The translations under genes and the position numbers were made by a program. The notes beneath the pieces are model-generated. The model did not search any database. It saw nothing but the letters and a program-made list of their open reading frames with translations, and was not told the origin of the DNA. This document shows, piece by piece, positions 14,771-23,906 of a stretch of DNA of 36,683 nt (positions within the stretch are counted from its first letter, which is position 1; each line of letters begins with the position of its first letter). Source of the stretch: Flavobacteriales bacterium UBA1993 (lineage in GTDB: Bacteria; Bacteroidota; Bacteroidia; Flavobacteriales_G; Salibacteraceae); the NCBI GenBank assembly GCA_002336485.1, contig DDCZ01000048.1:1-36683 (forward strand). Reading direction: 5' to 3'.

Positions 14771-17758
14771 ATGCGTGGCTATTTAATTCTTCTATTCACT
14801 TTATACGCCACTATTTCTACTGCGCAATATTTTCAGCAAGATGTAGCTTATAACATACGAGTGAAACTCGATGACCAGAAGATGATGTTGACTGGTTCTG
14901 AAGAGGTAGTTTACACAAACAATAGTCCAGATACTTTAGAGTTCATTTATTTTCATTTATGGCCAAATGCCTATAAAAACAGGCAGACAGCATTGGCGAA
15001 GCAGTTGATTCGTATGAAGGAGACCTCGCTGCACTTTGCGGCAGATGATGATAAAGGATACATCGATAGTTTAGCCTTTGCACTTAACGGAAAGCTGTGT
15101 TTGTGGGAGTATGATGAGGAGCATATTGACATCGCTAAGATCTATCTCGAAGATCCACTTCCACCAAAAGGACAAGTAAACATCACTACTCCATTTCGAG
15201 TCAAAATTCCAAATGGCAACATCTCCAGACTAGGTCACGTTGGCGAAAGTTTTCAGATTACCCAATGGTACCCCAAACCTGCCGTTTATGATACAGCAGG
15301 CTGGCATCAAATGCCCTATTTGACCCAAGGTGAATTCTATTCAGAGTTTGGCTCATTCGATGTTTTCATTGAAATTCCAAAGAACTATGTGGTAGGTGCT
15401 ACGGGCGACCTTCAAACGGTTTCTGAGGTTGAATGGCTTGGGAAGAAAGTTGAAGAGACTGAGGCGTGGATTGCTGATACGGCAGGGCAAGAGAGCGGTC
15501 CGGGAATTACAAAGGATATGAGCTTCCCAGAATCTGATGCTGAATTCAAAACCCTGCATTACCATCAAGAAAAGGTGCATGACTTTGGGTGGTTTGCCGA
15601 TAAGCGTTATCATGTATTGAAAGGAGCTGTGGGCCTCCCAAACAGTACGGATAGCGTAGACATCTGGACAATGTTCACAAACAAGCGCGCCAAACTTTGG
15701 ATGAACAGTCTTGAGTATATGCACGATGCGGTGTATTACTATTCACTTTGGAATGGAAACTATCCGTACAAACACGCCACAGCCGTGGATGGTACAATAT
15801 CCGCGGGTGGAGGAATGGAGTATCCAAATGTGACGGTGATCGGCGACCCTGGAGATGAACTTACGTTAGAAACTGTGATCATGCATGAGGTCGGCCACAA
15901 TTGGTTCTACGGCATTTTGGGTAGCAATGAAAGGGAATTTCCATGGTTAGACGAGGGAATAAATAGTTATAACGAGCAGCGCTACTTGGGTACGAAATAT
16001 CCAAATGGCACTATTCAGTCAAAAACTGGCAACAATAAGTTGCTTGAGTTTATTGGATTGGATAAGTATCGAATGAATGAGCAGCACTACTTGACGTATC
16101 TGACCATGGCTCGAACCAATAAGGATCAGCCGATGAATGTGGCTTCACCAGATTATTCGCTGCTCAACTACGGTTTCATCGTTTACTCGAAGTCGGCAAC
16201 CACATTGAATCATTTAAGACATTACCTCGGAGACTCAACCATGGATGCGGGGATGCATCGCTATTTCGAGGACAACAAATTCAAGCATCCATACCCAAAG
16301 AGTTTCGAAAATGCATTGGAAACGACTTCTGGTGAAAACCTCGATTGGTTTTTCAAGGATGTGGTTCAGTCTAAGGAGAAAATCGATTATGGAATCAAGT
16401 CTGTTAAAACGAACGAGAGCGGAACAATTGTGAGGCTGAAAAACCGTGGACTGGTTGTGCCTATCCCTGTTTCCATTGTAGATGAGAACGATAGCGTTAT
16501 CGAGACAAAGTGGATAAAGGGATTTGATCGAGACACAACGATTCATTTCAGTAGTTCAGGATCTAGGGTGGCTATTGATCATGGGCGCCTTGTACCTGAA
16601 TCTATTCGAGACAATAATTACTCTAAATCCAAAGGGCTACTAAAGCGCACAGAACCAATTAACCTAAGGCTGCTTGGCGCAGTAGAGGACCCTACAGTCA
16701 ATAGAATATACTACGTGCCGATTCTAGGAATGAACGTCCCAAATGGTCTGATGCCTGGAGTGATGTTGTATAATCACTCGGTCCCAGCCCGAAAGTTCAG
16801 TTACGCATTGCTTCCAATGTTTGCAACAAAAGGGCAAAAAGTTGTCGGTACTGGGATTCTATCATACTCCATTCAGCCAACAAATTCTGCACTGGAGAAT
16901 ATTGAAATTACCCTGAGCGGCAAGCGGTATATTACACACAGAACCGCAGACAATAACTTTATCTATAACCGGATTCATCCGCATGTTGAATTCTACCTGC
17001 GACCGCAGCACTATGATGGACTGGTGTCTCAGCAGTTTGGGCTTGGTTCGGTGGTGAATGTTCTACAAACCCCATTCTTAGAAGCGAATGGAGAGTGGAC
17101 GACCAACACATTCACGGAGCAGTTCAATCGAATTCACTATTTACTCAAATACGATCATCCCGTGTATGCCTCAAAAGTGCATGTCAAAGCAGAGCATCAT
17201 ACATCCTTTGTGCGATCGTCCCTGGAGTTTCGTGAGCGGATCAATATTGACAAGAAAGTACGCATTGATGCACGCCTTTTTGGCGGAGCGTTTTTAGCTA
17301 ACAACACAGTCCACCCTAAGTATAACTGGCGTATGGATGGTCAAAGTGCTTCAACCGATTACGCGTTTGATGGCGAATATTTTGATCGATCATCGCAGAG
17401 TAACTTATTCTCGAGACAATTCAGCGAGAACCATGGAGGGTTTAAAGTGCCGACGGCCGTGGGGCAATCGTCAAGATGGATTACGGCGTTAAATGTCAAA
17501 GCTAGGTTTGGAAAAATACCAGTTGGAGTTTTTGCTGACGTAGGAGTGAGTGAGTCCGAGTCGTTTATGTACGATGCAGGATTGTATCTGTCCGTTGTGC
17601 CAAACGTGATTGAGGTGTACCTACCATTGCTATATTCAAAATCCATTGAGAATAATTTGACAGCGAATGGTTTAACTTGGACGGATCTCATTCGATTTCA
17701 AATTGGAATTGATAGAGTAAACTTATTTGAGAAAATGAAACGCTTGGATGTCATCTAG
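14771..17758 (+). CDS. M1-family metallopeptidase with apparent C-terminal outer-membrane barrel
   Basis: The ATG at 14771 gives 995 residues and a proper signal peptide (MRGYLILLFTLYATISTAQ). An in-frame start at 14747 would place eight extra residues ahead of it and is unlikely. The exopeptidase region has GGGMEYPN (the GAMEN-like motif) and the zinc site H372-E-V-G-H376 with Glu395, the HExxH-x18-E signature of gluzincins. After about residue 640 the sequence changes to alternating beta strands (VPILGMNVPNGLMPGVML, then KIPVGVFADVGV, NVIEVYLPLLYS) that resemble an outer-membrane barrel. That would place the peptidase at the cell surface or periplasmic face of the outer membrane. The barrel reading is by eye. 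The 3' end overlaps lpxH by 11 bases. Confidence 0.85.
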   Translation: MRGYLILLFTLYATISTAQYFQQDVAYNIRVKLDDQKMMLTGSEEVVYTNNSPDTLEFIYFHLWPNAYKNRQTALAKQLIRMKETSLHFAADDDKGYIDSLAFALNGKLCLWEYDEEHIDIAKIYLEDPLPPKGQVNITTPFRVKIPNGNISRLGHVGESFQITQWYPKPAVYDTAGWHQMPYLTQGEFYSEFGSFDVFIEIPKNYVVGATGDLQTVSEVEWLGKKVEETEAWIADTAGQESGPGITKDMSFPESDAEFKTLHYHQEKVHDFGWFADKRYHVLKGAVGLPNSTDSVDIWTMFTNKRAKLWMNSLEYMHDAVYYYSLWNGNYPYKHATAVDGTISAGGGMEYPNVTVIGDPGDELTLETVIMHEVGHNWFYGILGSNEREFPWLDEGINSYNEQRYLGTKYPNGTIQSKTGNNKLLEFIGLDKYRMNEQHYLTYLTMARTNKDQPMNVASPDYSLLNYGFIVYSKSATTLNHLRHYLGDSTMDAGMHRYFEDNKFKHPYPKSFENALETTSGENLDWFFKDVVQSKEKIDYGIKSVKTNESGTIVRLKNRGLVVPIPVSIVDENDSVIETKWIKGFDRDTTIHFSSSGSRVAIDHGRLVPESIRDNNYSKSKGLLKRTEPINLRLLGAVEDPTVNRIYYVPILGMNVPNGLMPGVMLYNHSVPARKFSYALLPMFATKGQKVVGTGILSYSIQPTNSALENIEITLSGKRYITHRTADNNFIYNRIHPHVEFYLRPQHYDGLVSQQFGLGSVVNVLQTPFLEANGEWTTNTFTEQFNRIHYLLKYDHPVYASKVHVKAEHHTSFVRSSLEFRERINIDKKVRIDARLFGGAFLANNTVHPKYNWRMDGQSASTDYAFDGEYFDRSSQSNLFSRQFSENHGGFKVPTAVGQSSRWITALNVKARFGKIPVGVFADVGVSESESFMYDAGLYLSVVPNVIEVYLPLLYSKSIENNLTANGLTWTDLIRFQIGIDRVNLFEKMKRLDVI

Positions 17759-18500
17759 CTCTACACACATATTCTTCGCTTCCGATTTTCATCTCGGTGC
17801 AGCAGCAGATACGACCCATGACCGAGAGTTGAAAGTGGTGCGATGGTTGACGGAAGTTGGCGAGGTCGCAACGGAAATTTACTTGGTCGGAGACCTATTT
17901 GATTTCTGGTTCGAATACAAATCAGTTGTGCCGAAGGGGCATGTTAGATTACTTGGAAAATTAGCCGAACTCGCAGATCGCGGGGTGAAATTGCACATTT
18001 TCACGGGTAACCACGACGTATGGATGTTTGATTATTTCACCAGAGAGTTTGGTGCCAAAATGTATTACCAACCGGTGCGCCGAACCATTGATGGCAAGGA
18101 ATTTATGATTGGGCACGGCGATGGATTAGGTCCAGGCGATAGCGGCTATAAATTCATAAAGAAGATATTCACCAATCCAATGTGCCAACGCTTGTTTGCT
18201 GCGCTTCACCCTTATTTCGGTGCTAAATTGGCGCGCTTCTTTTCAAGAAAAAGTCGGGAAACGACAGGAGATAAGGACTCCATATATTTAGGTGACGACA
18301 AGGAGTTCTTGGTTCAGTATTGCAATGAAGTACTCGAGTCAGAGCACGTTGATTACTTCATTTTTGGACATCGTCACATGGTGTTGGATAAAATCCTCAA
18401 GGGCGGTTCGCGATATATTAATCTAGGAGAATGGTTTAGCCAATGCAACTACGCCCACTTCGATGGAGAAGAACTCCGGTTGATACAATTCGAGGGTTAA
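17748..18500 (+). CDS. lpxH: UDP-2,3-diacylglucosamine hydrolase (LpxH-type metallophosphoesterase)
   Basis: 250 residues. The calcineurin-like metal motifs are all present in order: SDFHLGA (D, H), GDLFDFWFEY (D), GNHDVWMFDYF (N, H), GHGDGLGPGDSGYK (H) and FGHRHM (H). The middle helical insertion fits LpxH/LpxI-replacing LpxH homologues of Bacteroidota. The enzyme splits UDP-2,3-diacylglucosamine into lipid X and UMP on the cytoplasmic face. A general UDP-sugar or sphingolipid-like phosphoesterase role cannot be excluded for this subfamily. The ATG overlaps the peptidase gene by 11 bases. The TAA overlaps the stop of the convergent GAPDH gene within the tetranucleotide TTAA. Confidence 0.85.
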   Translation: MSSSSTHIFFASDFHLGAAADTTHDRELKVVRWLTEVGEVATEIYLVGDLFDFWFEYKSVVPKGHVRLLGKLAELADRGVKLHIFTGNHDVWMFDYFTREFGAKMYYQPVRRTIDGKEFMIGHGDGLGPGDSGYKFIKKIFTNPMCQRLFAALHPYFGAKLARFFSRKSRETTGDKDSIYLGDDKEFLVQYCNEVLESEHVDYFIFGHRHMVLDKILKGGSRYINLGEWFSQCNYAHFDGEELRLIQFEG

Positions 18501-19486
18501 GCCACCTTAACGATCAACTCAGCGAGTCTGTTAGAATATCCCCATTCATTATCATACCAGCCCACAACTTTGATCATTCGTCCCATGGCCGAGGTCAATT
18601 GACTATCAAAAATGCTACTGTGGGGATTGTCGATAATATCAATAGATACAATTGGGTCCGAAGTATACTCGAGAATACCCTTTAGTTTGCCTTCGGCTGC
18701 CTGTTTAAAGGCCGCGTTGAGGTCGTTTAAACTTACCTCTTCGCCTAGCATACAGCTAAGGTCTGTTAGAGAGCCATTCGGCACTGGGACACGAATTCCG
18801 GCACCGCCCAGTCGCCCACTAAGATCGGGAAATATTCTTGTCAGGGCCTTAGCGGCACCTGTTGTAGTCGGCACAATGCTCTGGGCAGCTGCCCGACCTC
18901 GACGCCAATCTTTATGCGGAGCGTCGTGAAGCCTTTGATCACTTGTATAAGAGTGCACCGTAGTGATGTACGCCTGTTCAATTTGCCAATGTTCCTGCAA
19001 TACTTTAATAAGAGGTGCAGCGCTGTTGGTGGTGCATGATGCATTCGAAATAATCGTTTCAGTGCCATCCAATAAATGATCGTTCACACCAAGTACAATG
19101 GTCTTGGTTTCCTCGTCCGCGGCAGGGGCGGAGATGATTACCTTTTTTGCTCCAGCATCAATGTGTTTTTTAGCTTGCGCAGTAGATCGAAAGTGACCGG
19201 TTGCTTCTATGACAATATCAATATTCAGGTCTCTCCACGGAAGTTTTAGTGGATCCGATTCCATTAAAACTTCAATTGAGTTTTCGCCTACTAACAATGT
19301 CTTTTGTGCATGTGAAACCTGAAGCGGAAAGCGTCCGTGAATACTGTCGTACTTTAGAAGATGAGCAAGGTTGTCTACTCCCGCCAAGTCATTGATGGCG
19401 ACAATTTCTATGGTCGGATAGCTTTGTAGAACGCGACATAGCGTTCTTCCAATCCGTCCAAATCCGTTGATGGCAATACGTGTCAA
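18497..19486 (-). CDS. gap: Type I glyceraldehyde-3-phosphate dehydrogenase (TTG start)
   Basis: 329 residues. The frame must start at TTG (19486-19484), since the next codons give the canonical N-terminus TRIAINGFGRIGR and no ATG exists upstream in frame. Asp33 in AINDLAG favours NAD over NADP. The catalytic Cys151 lies in SNASCTTN and the general-base His178 in TTVHSYTSDQ. The C-terminal GWYDNEWGYSNR is intact. The enzyme converts glyceraldehyde 3-phosphate to 1,3-bisphosphoglycerate in glycolysis, or the reverse in gluconeogenesis. The gene is isolated on its strand: a terminator for the preceding T9SS gene lies upstream, and lpxH converges on it with overlapping stops. I found no clear TAnnTTTG box upstream. 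A second GAPDH copy elsewhere in the genome is possible. Confidence 0.95.
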   Translation of the reverse strand: MTRIAINGFGRIGRTLCRVLQSYPTIEIVAINDLAGVDNLAHLLKYDSIHGRFPLQVSHAQKTLLVGENSIEVLMESDPLKLPWRDLNIDIVIEATGHFRSTAQAKKHIDAGAKKVIISAPAADEETKTIVLGVNDHLLDGTETIISNASCTTNSAAPLIKVLQEHWQIEQAYITTVHSYTSDQRLHDAPHKDWRRGRAAAQSIVPTTTGAAKALTRIFPDLSGRLGGAGIRVPVPNGSLTDLSCMLGEEVSLNDLNAAFKQAAEGKLKGILEYTSDPIVSIDIIDNPHSSIFDSQLTSAMGRMIKVVGWYDNEWGYSNRLAELIVKVA

Positions 19487-19510
19487 GTGTCTGCTATTAG
19501 TTCTGCTAAA

Positions 19511-19547
19511 AAGTAAAAAACCCTATCCCGAACACGGAATAGGGTTT
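19511..19547 (-). terminator. Rho-independent terminator after the T9SS propeller gene
   Basis: Arms 19518-19529 and 19536-19547 pair over 12 bases with one mismatch around a 6-base loop. On the minus strand the hairpin is followed by TTTTTTACTTTTT. It lies 20 bases past the stop at 19567 and separates that gene from GAPDH. Confidence 0.85.
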
Positions 19548-19566
19548 GAAAATTGTTTGCTTCGGA

Positions 19567-22500
19567 TTACTTGAAGACCATGATTTTTGCAACTTCTCGA
19601 CTTTCACCTGCAGTTATTTCTGCATAGTAAGTTCCAGTTCGAAGGTTCATAGTGCTCACATTAATTTGGTTTGTTCCATTTACAACCCGCTCTTGCCAAT
19701 CTTTGACCCGACGTCCGTTAATGTCATAGATTTTGATGTCAACATTTCCAGTGTATCCACTCTGGAGTTCAATTGTTCCTTGATCTTTCATTGGGTTTGG
19801 AAATACCTTGAGGCTATAGATGGCATCGTCTCGAGATGGAAGTGGGTCGACATCGTCGATTCCAACTAAAGAACCTGACTTCCACATACCCTTTCCGTGT
19901 GTTCCAATGAAATATGTTCCAGAGTTTTTGGCCAATTCCCAAGGTAAAGTCTGCTGTCTTACATCATATGTTGGAACATATCCTACTTCATTGTTCTCGT
20001 CGGACCAAGTGGCTCCGCCATCAGCGCTCGCCCACATTCCGAATTCGGTACCCAATACAATAATGTTGGCATCGTTGCGATCAATTTGCGCAGCATAAAC
20101 TGGCATTGGAGCCAAATTATTGTGGATACTAGTGAAGCTGTTTGCTGTCATAGCCGTTGTACTCATTTTAACATTGCTTGTTCCTCCATATCCACCATAT
20201 GTTACAACCACATGGTTGTCATCGTTTGGATCAATAGAAATTCCAGTAATGCTTGGCCCCGTTGCGGTTGATAAAGATGTAACGGTCAATTCGTCTAGGT
20301 CGTCGAAGGTGTATAGATTTTTCAGTCCTGTAATGCGGTATAGAGTTCCGTTACCTGTTCCAACAAACAGACCATCTCCGTCGCTCGTAAATTTCATTTC
20401 CGTTACAGACCCCCCGATTCCAGGGACGTCGATCGCAACTGGATTTTCTAAGAAGTTCAACACATTTCTGTACAATCGAACTCCGCTTGTGCCAGTTCCG
20501 GTTGGACCACCTGTGCTCGCCAAGATAGATTGCACAGGATCTTGAACTAGGATAACATCACCTGGGTTAAGTGCATATTCCAATCGATATTCAAATGAGT
20601 GACTTGTCAAACCACTGTTTAGGTTTTCACTTTCTAAAAGAAGTACGGCATTCGCCTCAAATTTTTGATCAAACGTTACGTAGATATTGGAATTTTCAGA
20701 AGGAGCTGTGGCAAATTGGACATCCAGGTCAAATGTGCCATCTGAATTGTATGTGATAGTTCCCTTAGAGCTTCCTGTACTTTCTAGCACTTCGTCGTCA
20801 TCTTCCGATACCGTTAAGATTTGGTCTCCGGAATAAACTGTAATTGAACTGCCAATAACGATCGCAGCGGGTTGCACTGGCTCAACAGTTGCTGTGTAGT
20901 TCTTTACGACACCATTACTGACGTCAATGGCAATCTCCGTTGTCTCCACACTGAATTCAACAGAATCTCGACTCGTTTCATCATTGATGTCTTCCCAAAG
21001 GCGAACAACCGTGTTAAAAGGTCCACCCGTGCTACTGATACTTCCAACTGGGAAGTTAGATCCATTTCTCTGTGCCGCATCGATTCGGTAAACAACACCG
21101 TTTTGTGATGATGTAATTATGATTTGACTTATTTGAGACATATCGCAACCAAGACCATCTCCTCCTGATAATGAGAAACCAACCTTAGGATCCGATTCAT
21201 TGTCTCCTAACACTACTAGTGTTCCGTTGTCTTGTGTTCCACCTAAGATCATGTCGCCATCATTGGCGTACGCCACAGAATAGTACTGAGTAGATGTATA
21301 TCCTTTATTAAGTCCCTGCCATGTTGTGCCATCATTTTCAGACATTGCAATACCACCGTCTCCAGTAACATAGACTCTAGATGGATCGTTTGGACTGAAA
21401 TAAACATAGTGCTGATCCGAGTGCACATAGTTTGGGAAAACATCCTGAAATGGAGGTGATCCGAACGAACTCGCAACCCGCGTTAAATTGCCATCATATC
21501 GCCAAAGCGTAATTCCTCCTAAGAAAAAAATGTCATCGTTTACTGGTGAAACTCCAAATGCGGCATCGTATTCACCTTGGCAATATTGACCGTTGTTCAT
21601 TGGAGTAAAATCATCAAACGGAAACAGAACACTTGTCCAAATTCCCCCTCCATTATTCGTCTCATAAACTGAGTTGAAACAGGAGTTGCCTTCAATGAAC
21701 ATGCAGTAAAAGTGGTCATCGTTGTCTGGGGTTCCACCTAGAACAGTTCTTGCCATTCCACCACTTGGCATTCCTGATTGAGTTACTTTCTCGAATGTAC
21801 CGGCAGTTCCATCGTCAGAATAGAAAATCGAGCCAGCTGAAGTAGATGCTACAACTTTCCCGCTAGTCATAACTAACACATCCGCAAATTCAGCAGTTGT
21901 AGGAAACGTCATGGCTTGATCAATGAATATTACATCCTCCCATGTGTCGCCTTGATCCGTTGACTTTTTTAAACCTTTTCCAGTAGCGGCGTAAACGTTT
22001 CCAACACTGTCGGTTCGGATACGATTTACTTGCAACCAAGTGTCTCCGCCATTAGTGTTGCGGTTGTCAGGAGTAGTTGAGCTCAGGTGTGTAAAAGTTA
22101 ATCCGTCATCGTCGCTAACAAATATTCCATATCCAGGCCAGCTCGGCGAGCCAAGCGCGTCGAAATTCGATCCAGTACCCACATAGATTCGTCCATTATA
22201 GATGTCTTGGTGAATGCTCGCGATAATGCTTGAAGAGGAGTCAAGGTTTTTAAACTGCTCGTGTGGTTGCCAAGTTCCTCCGGCGTCAAAACTGATAAAC
22301 ATGCCTCCAGTTACAGATCCAACAAGCATAGTGTCTGGCTTGCCATAGACCTCCAGAATGGCTTTAGTACGACCACCAACATTGTCCGGGCCTAGGTTTT
22401 CAAATACCAATCCCATTTCGTTTGCACGGGAAGCATTGTTCTGTAAACTATTGAATGCTTCATTTCGAGCCGCTGGATTATATTCTCCAGTACGCACATC

Positions 22501-22653
22501 AAGCTGCGCCCATCGCATAAAATTTGGTTCGCTTGAATTTAACTCAGCGCGAGGCGTGTAATTCACTTCGGAATCAGATTCCGAAAAGCTAAATTGAATA
22601 AGTGCGGTTAGTGCTATGGCGCCAAGGCCAATAGGTAAAAGTTTTCTCATCAT
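19567..22653 (-). CDS. Large secreted beta-propeller (sortilin/BNR-like) protein with T9SS type A tail
   Basis: 1028 residues. An N-terminal signal sequence (MMRKLLPIGLGAIALTALIQ) is followed by a conserved Bacteroidota segment around FMRWAQLDVRTGEYNPAARN. The body holds repeated Asp-box-like turns (FDAGGTWQ, SDDDGLTF, STDQGDTW, TNNGGGIW, SENDGTTW, SADGGATW), typical of sortilin/VPS10- and BNR-type propellers. Residues about 555-720 break the pattern with a Thr/Ser/Val-rich beta insert. The last 80 residues are a T9SS type A sorting domain: LKVFPNPMKDQGTIEL, IKIYDINGRRVKDW, LRTGTYYAEI and a basic end. The protein should cross the outer membrane via PorU-processed T9SS and be anchored or released. 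No catalytic signature is seen; binding of sugars or proteins is the usual guess for such propellers. A terminator follows. Confidence 0.85.
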   Translation of the reverse strand: MMRKLLPIGLGAIALTALIQFSFSESDSEVNYTPRAELNSSEPNFMRWAQLDVRTGEYNPAARNEAFNSLQNNASRANEMGLVFENLGPDNVGGRTKAILEVYGKPDTMLVGSVTGGMFISFDAGGTWQPHEQFKNLDSSSSIIASIHQDIYNGRIYVGTGSNFDALGSPSWPGYGIFVSDDDGLTFTHLSSTTPDNRNTNGGDTWLQVNRIRTDSVGNVYAATGKGLKKSTDQGDTWEDVIFIDQAMTFPTTAEFADVLVMTSGKVVASTSAGSIFYSDDGTAGTFEKVTQSGMPSGGMARTVLGGTPDNDDHFYCMFIEGNSCFNSVYETNNGGGIWTSVLFPFDDFTPMNNGQYCQGEYDAAFGVSPVNDDIFFLGGITLWRYDGNLTRVASSFGSPPFQDVFPNYVHSDQHYVYFSPNDPSRVYVTGDGGIAMSENDGTTWQGLNKGYTSTQYYSVAYANDGDMILGGTQDNGTLVVLGDNESDPKVGFSLSGGDGLGCDMSQISQIIITSSQNGVVYRIDAAQRNGSNFPVGSISSTGGPFNTVVRLWEDINDETSRDSVEFSVETTEIAIDVSNGVVKNYTATVEPVQPAAIVIGSSITVYSGDQILTVSEDDDEVLESTGSSKGTITYNSDGTFDLDVQFATAPSENSNIYVTFDQKFEANAVLLLESENLNSGLTSHSFEYRLEYALNPGDVILVQDPVQSILASTGGPTGTGTSGVRLYRNVLNFLENPVAIDVPGIGGSVTEMKFTSDGDGLFVGTGNGTLYRITGLKNLYTFDDLDELTVTSLSTATGPSITGISIDPNDDNHVVVTYGGYGGTSNVKMSTTAMTANSFTSIHNNLAPMPVYAAQIDRNDANIIVLGTEFGMWASADGGATWSDENNEVGYVPTYDVRQQTLPWELAKNSGTYFIGTHGKGMWKSGSLVGIDDVDPLPSRDDAIYSLKVFPNPMKDQGTIELQSGYTGNVDIKIYDINGRRVKDWQERVVNGTNQINVSTMNLRTGTYYAEITAGESREVAKIMVFK

Positions 22654-22786
22654 CTTGCTGTTTAGTCACTCCTAAAAAGAGGTAGCGCAATTTAAACAAA
22701 ATCTATCCCTTTTAGTTCAAGAATTATTTAATGGCGCGAATGAAAAATAAGTGGTTGAAAATCCGAAGAATACGGTGCGGAATAGG

Positions 22787-23530
22787 TTAGATGTATCGCT
22801 TGCCAAATTGAAAACCTATAAACAATGTCAAGTAAAACTGATCATTGTAGGTGTGCTCCATAATCGGAATCTTTTTGGCGAAGACATCCAAATTGACACC
22901 AGTTTCTATCGCCTTTATCATCGAGTCGTCACCCGAGTATTCAAAATTTAGAATAAAGCGAGCGTGCCCCCCAGGGTAAATTTTAGTGGTCCCAAGTTTA
23001 TATAACATAGGCGCGCGTCCTTGCACTACACCTTGATTGTGGACGTCGGTTGTATAACGCACTATCTGCGTGGAACCGCCTTCGCCTGAAGGTGGTTTGA
23101 GGTCGACGTATACAGGTTTGGCCATTCCAATTGTTGGTCCAATCAATGTGAAGTAGCTTACGCGAACACCTCTTTTAACGACCTTATCAAAAACTGTTTT
23201 TTGCCAACCGAAGGAGGCGCGCAGCAATCCCACTGAATTGAGTTTGCCATAGAAGTATCCTCGAGAATTTTGAGCTGCTGGATTTGTAACCTTGTACTCT
23301 TTTGGGTGCCGAAGGGTCAGAAGCTCAAAGTTTATTACGCGGTTGCTAAATCCGCTAGTTCTCCATCCTCGCTGAAAACTTAATCCAATGCCACGAGTGT
23401 GCATGAAAACGGTTCCGGCATTATGAGTGCGATAGTATGCACGGTTCTCGATCGGACTATTAATCGATTGAGACTGGCACGTCATGGATGTGACGGCAAA
23501 CAAAAAGAATATGGAAAGGATGCGGGTCAT
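22787..23530 (-). CDS. Exported protein, probable outer-membrane beta-barrel of unknown function
   Basis: 247 residues from ATG 23530. A TTG at 23539 could add three residues but would overlap the -7 box. The signal peptide runs to about SMTCQSQ. The rest is amphipathic beta sequence with FELLTLRHPKEYKV and a final QFYLTLFIGFQFGKRYI, ending in aromatic-rich strands as barrels do. I recall similar proteins in many Bacteroidota genomes but no assigned function. The gap of 133 bases to the next gene downstream (22654-22786) contains nothing I can call. The promoter is very close to the start codon. Confidence 0.65.
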   Translation of the reverse strand: MTRILSIFFLFAVTSMTCQSQSINSPIENRAYYRTHNAGTVFMHTRGIGLSFQRGWRTSGFSNRVINFELLTLRHPKEYKVTNPAAQNSRGYFYGKLNSVGLLRASFGWQKTVFDKVVKRGVRVSYFTLIGPTIGMAKPVYVDLKPPSGEGGSTQIVRYTTDVHNQGVVQGRAPMLYKLGTTKIYPGGHARFILNFEYSGDDSMIKAIETGVNLDVFAKKIPIMEHTYNDQFYLTLFIGFQFGKRYI

Positions 23531-23536
23531 GCCTAT

Positions 23537-23544
23537 CAAAGGTA
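23537..23544 (-). promoter_or_regulatory. -7 box six bases before the outer-membrane protein start
   Basis: On the minus strand TACCTTTG (23544-23537) fits TAnnTTTG exactly, and a TTG at 23571-23569 lies 24 bases further upstream. The ATG at 23530 follows after 6 bases, so a leaderless or near-leaderless transcript is predicted, as for lpxK. Confidence 0.4.
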
Positions 23545-23654
23545 ATATTCCCGAAGCAAAAGATTGGGCAAGAAAGCGTGCCTCTTGGGCAAAGTTGAAC
23601 TAGACCAAAGGTAAATGCTCGTTTTTGAAAATGAGAATCGGCAGAGAGTATACG

Positions 23655-23789
23655 TTAGGACTGAGCTTCAGATACTTCAGTTGCAACGTCTGCAGATCCA
23701 TAAGCAGGACATGTCTCATGACTTTTACATGAAGTAACAGCTAAACCGAATACAAAACCAGCGGCAAGAAGAAATAGGAACTTTTTCAT
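23655..23789 (-). CDS. Small lipoprotein, 44 residues
   Basis: A short frame from ATG 23789 to TAA 23655. It starts MKKFLFLLAAGFVFGLAV and continues TSC, a bacterial lipobox with Cys21 as the lipidation site. The mature peptide would be only 24 residues, beginning CKSHETCPAYG and ending in an acidic Ser/Glu-rich tail. The CPAYG motif after the lipobox is one I recall from other tiny Bacteroidota lipoproteins of unknown role. An exact TAnnTTTG box lies 36 bases upstream. The signal peptide, lipobox and promoter together make a real gene likely despite the length. Confidence 0.75.
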   Translation of the reverse strand: MKKFLFLLAAGFVFGLAVTSCKSHETCPAYGSADVATEVSEAQS

Positions 23790-23825
23790 TTTTCAGGAAT
23801 TAAGTGTTTATACACCCTTATGTGT

Positions 23826-23833
23826 CAAATTTA
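23826..23833 (-). promoter_or_regulatory. -7 box for the small lipoprotein gene
   Basis: On the minus strand TAAATTTG (23833-23826) fits TAnnTTTG exactly, giving a 5' UTR of about 30 bases before ATG 23789. No TTG lies at the preferred distance upstream, so the -33 part is unsupported. Confidence 0.4.
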
Positions 23834-23906
23834 TACTTTACATACGTTGAAATGAGAATTTTGTGCAAAGGTTTTCGACCAAAAAGCCTTGAATAAGGTT
23901 AGATTC

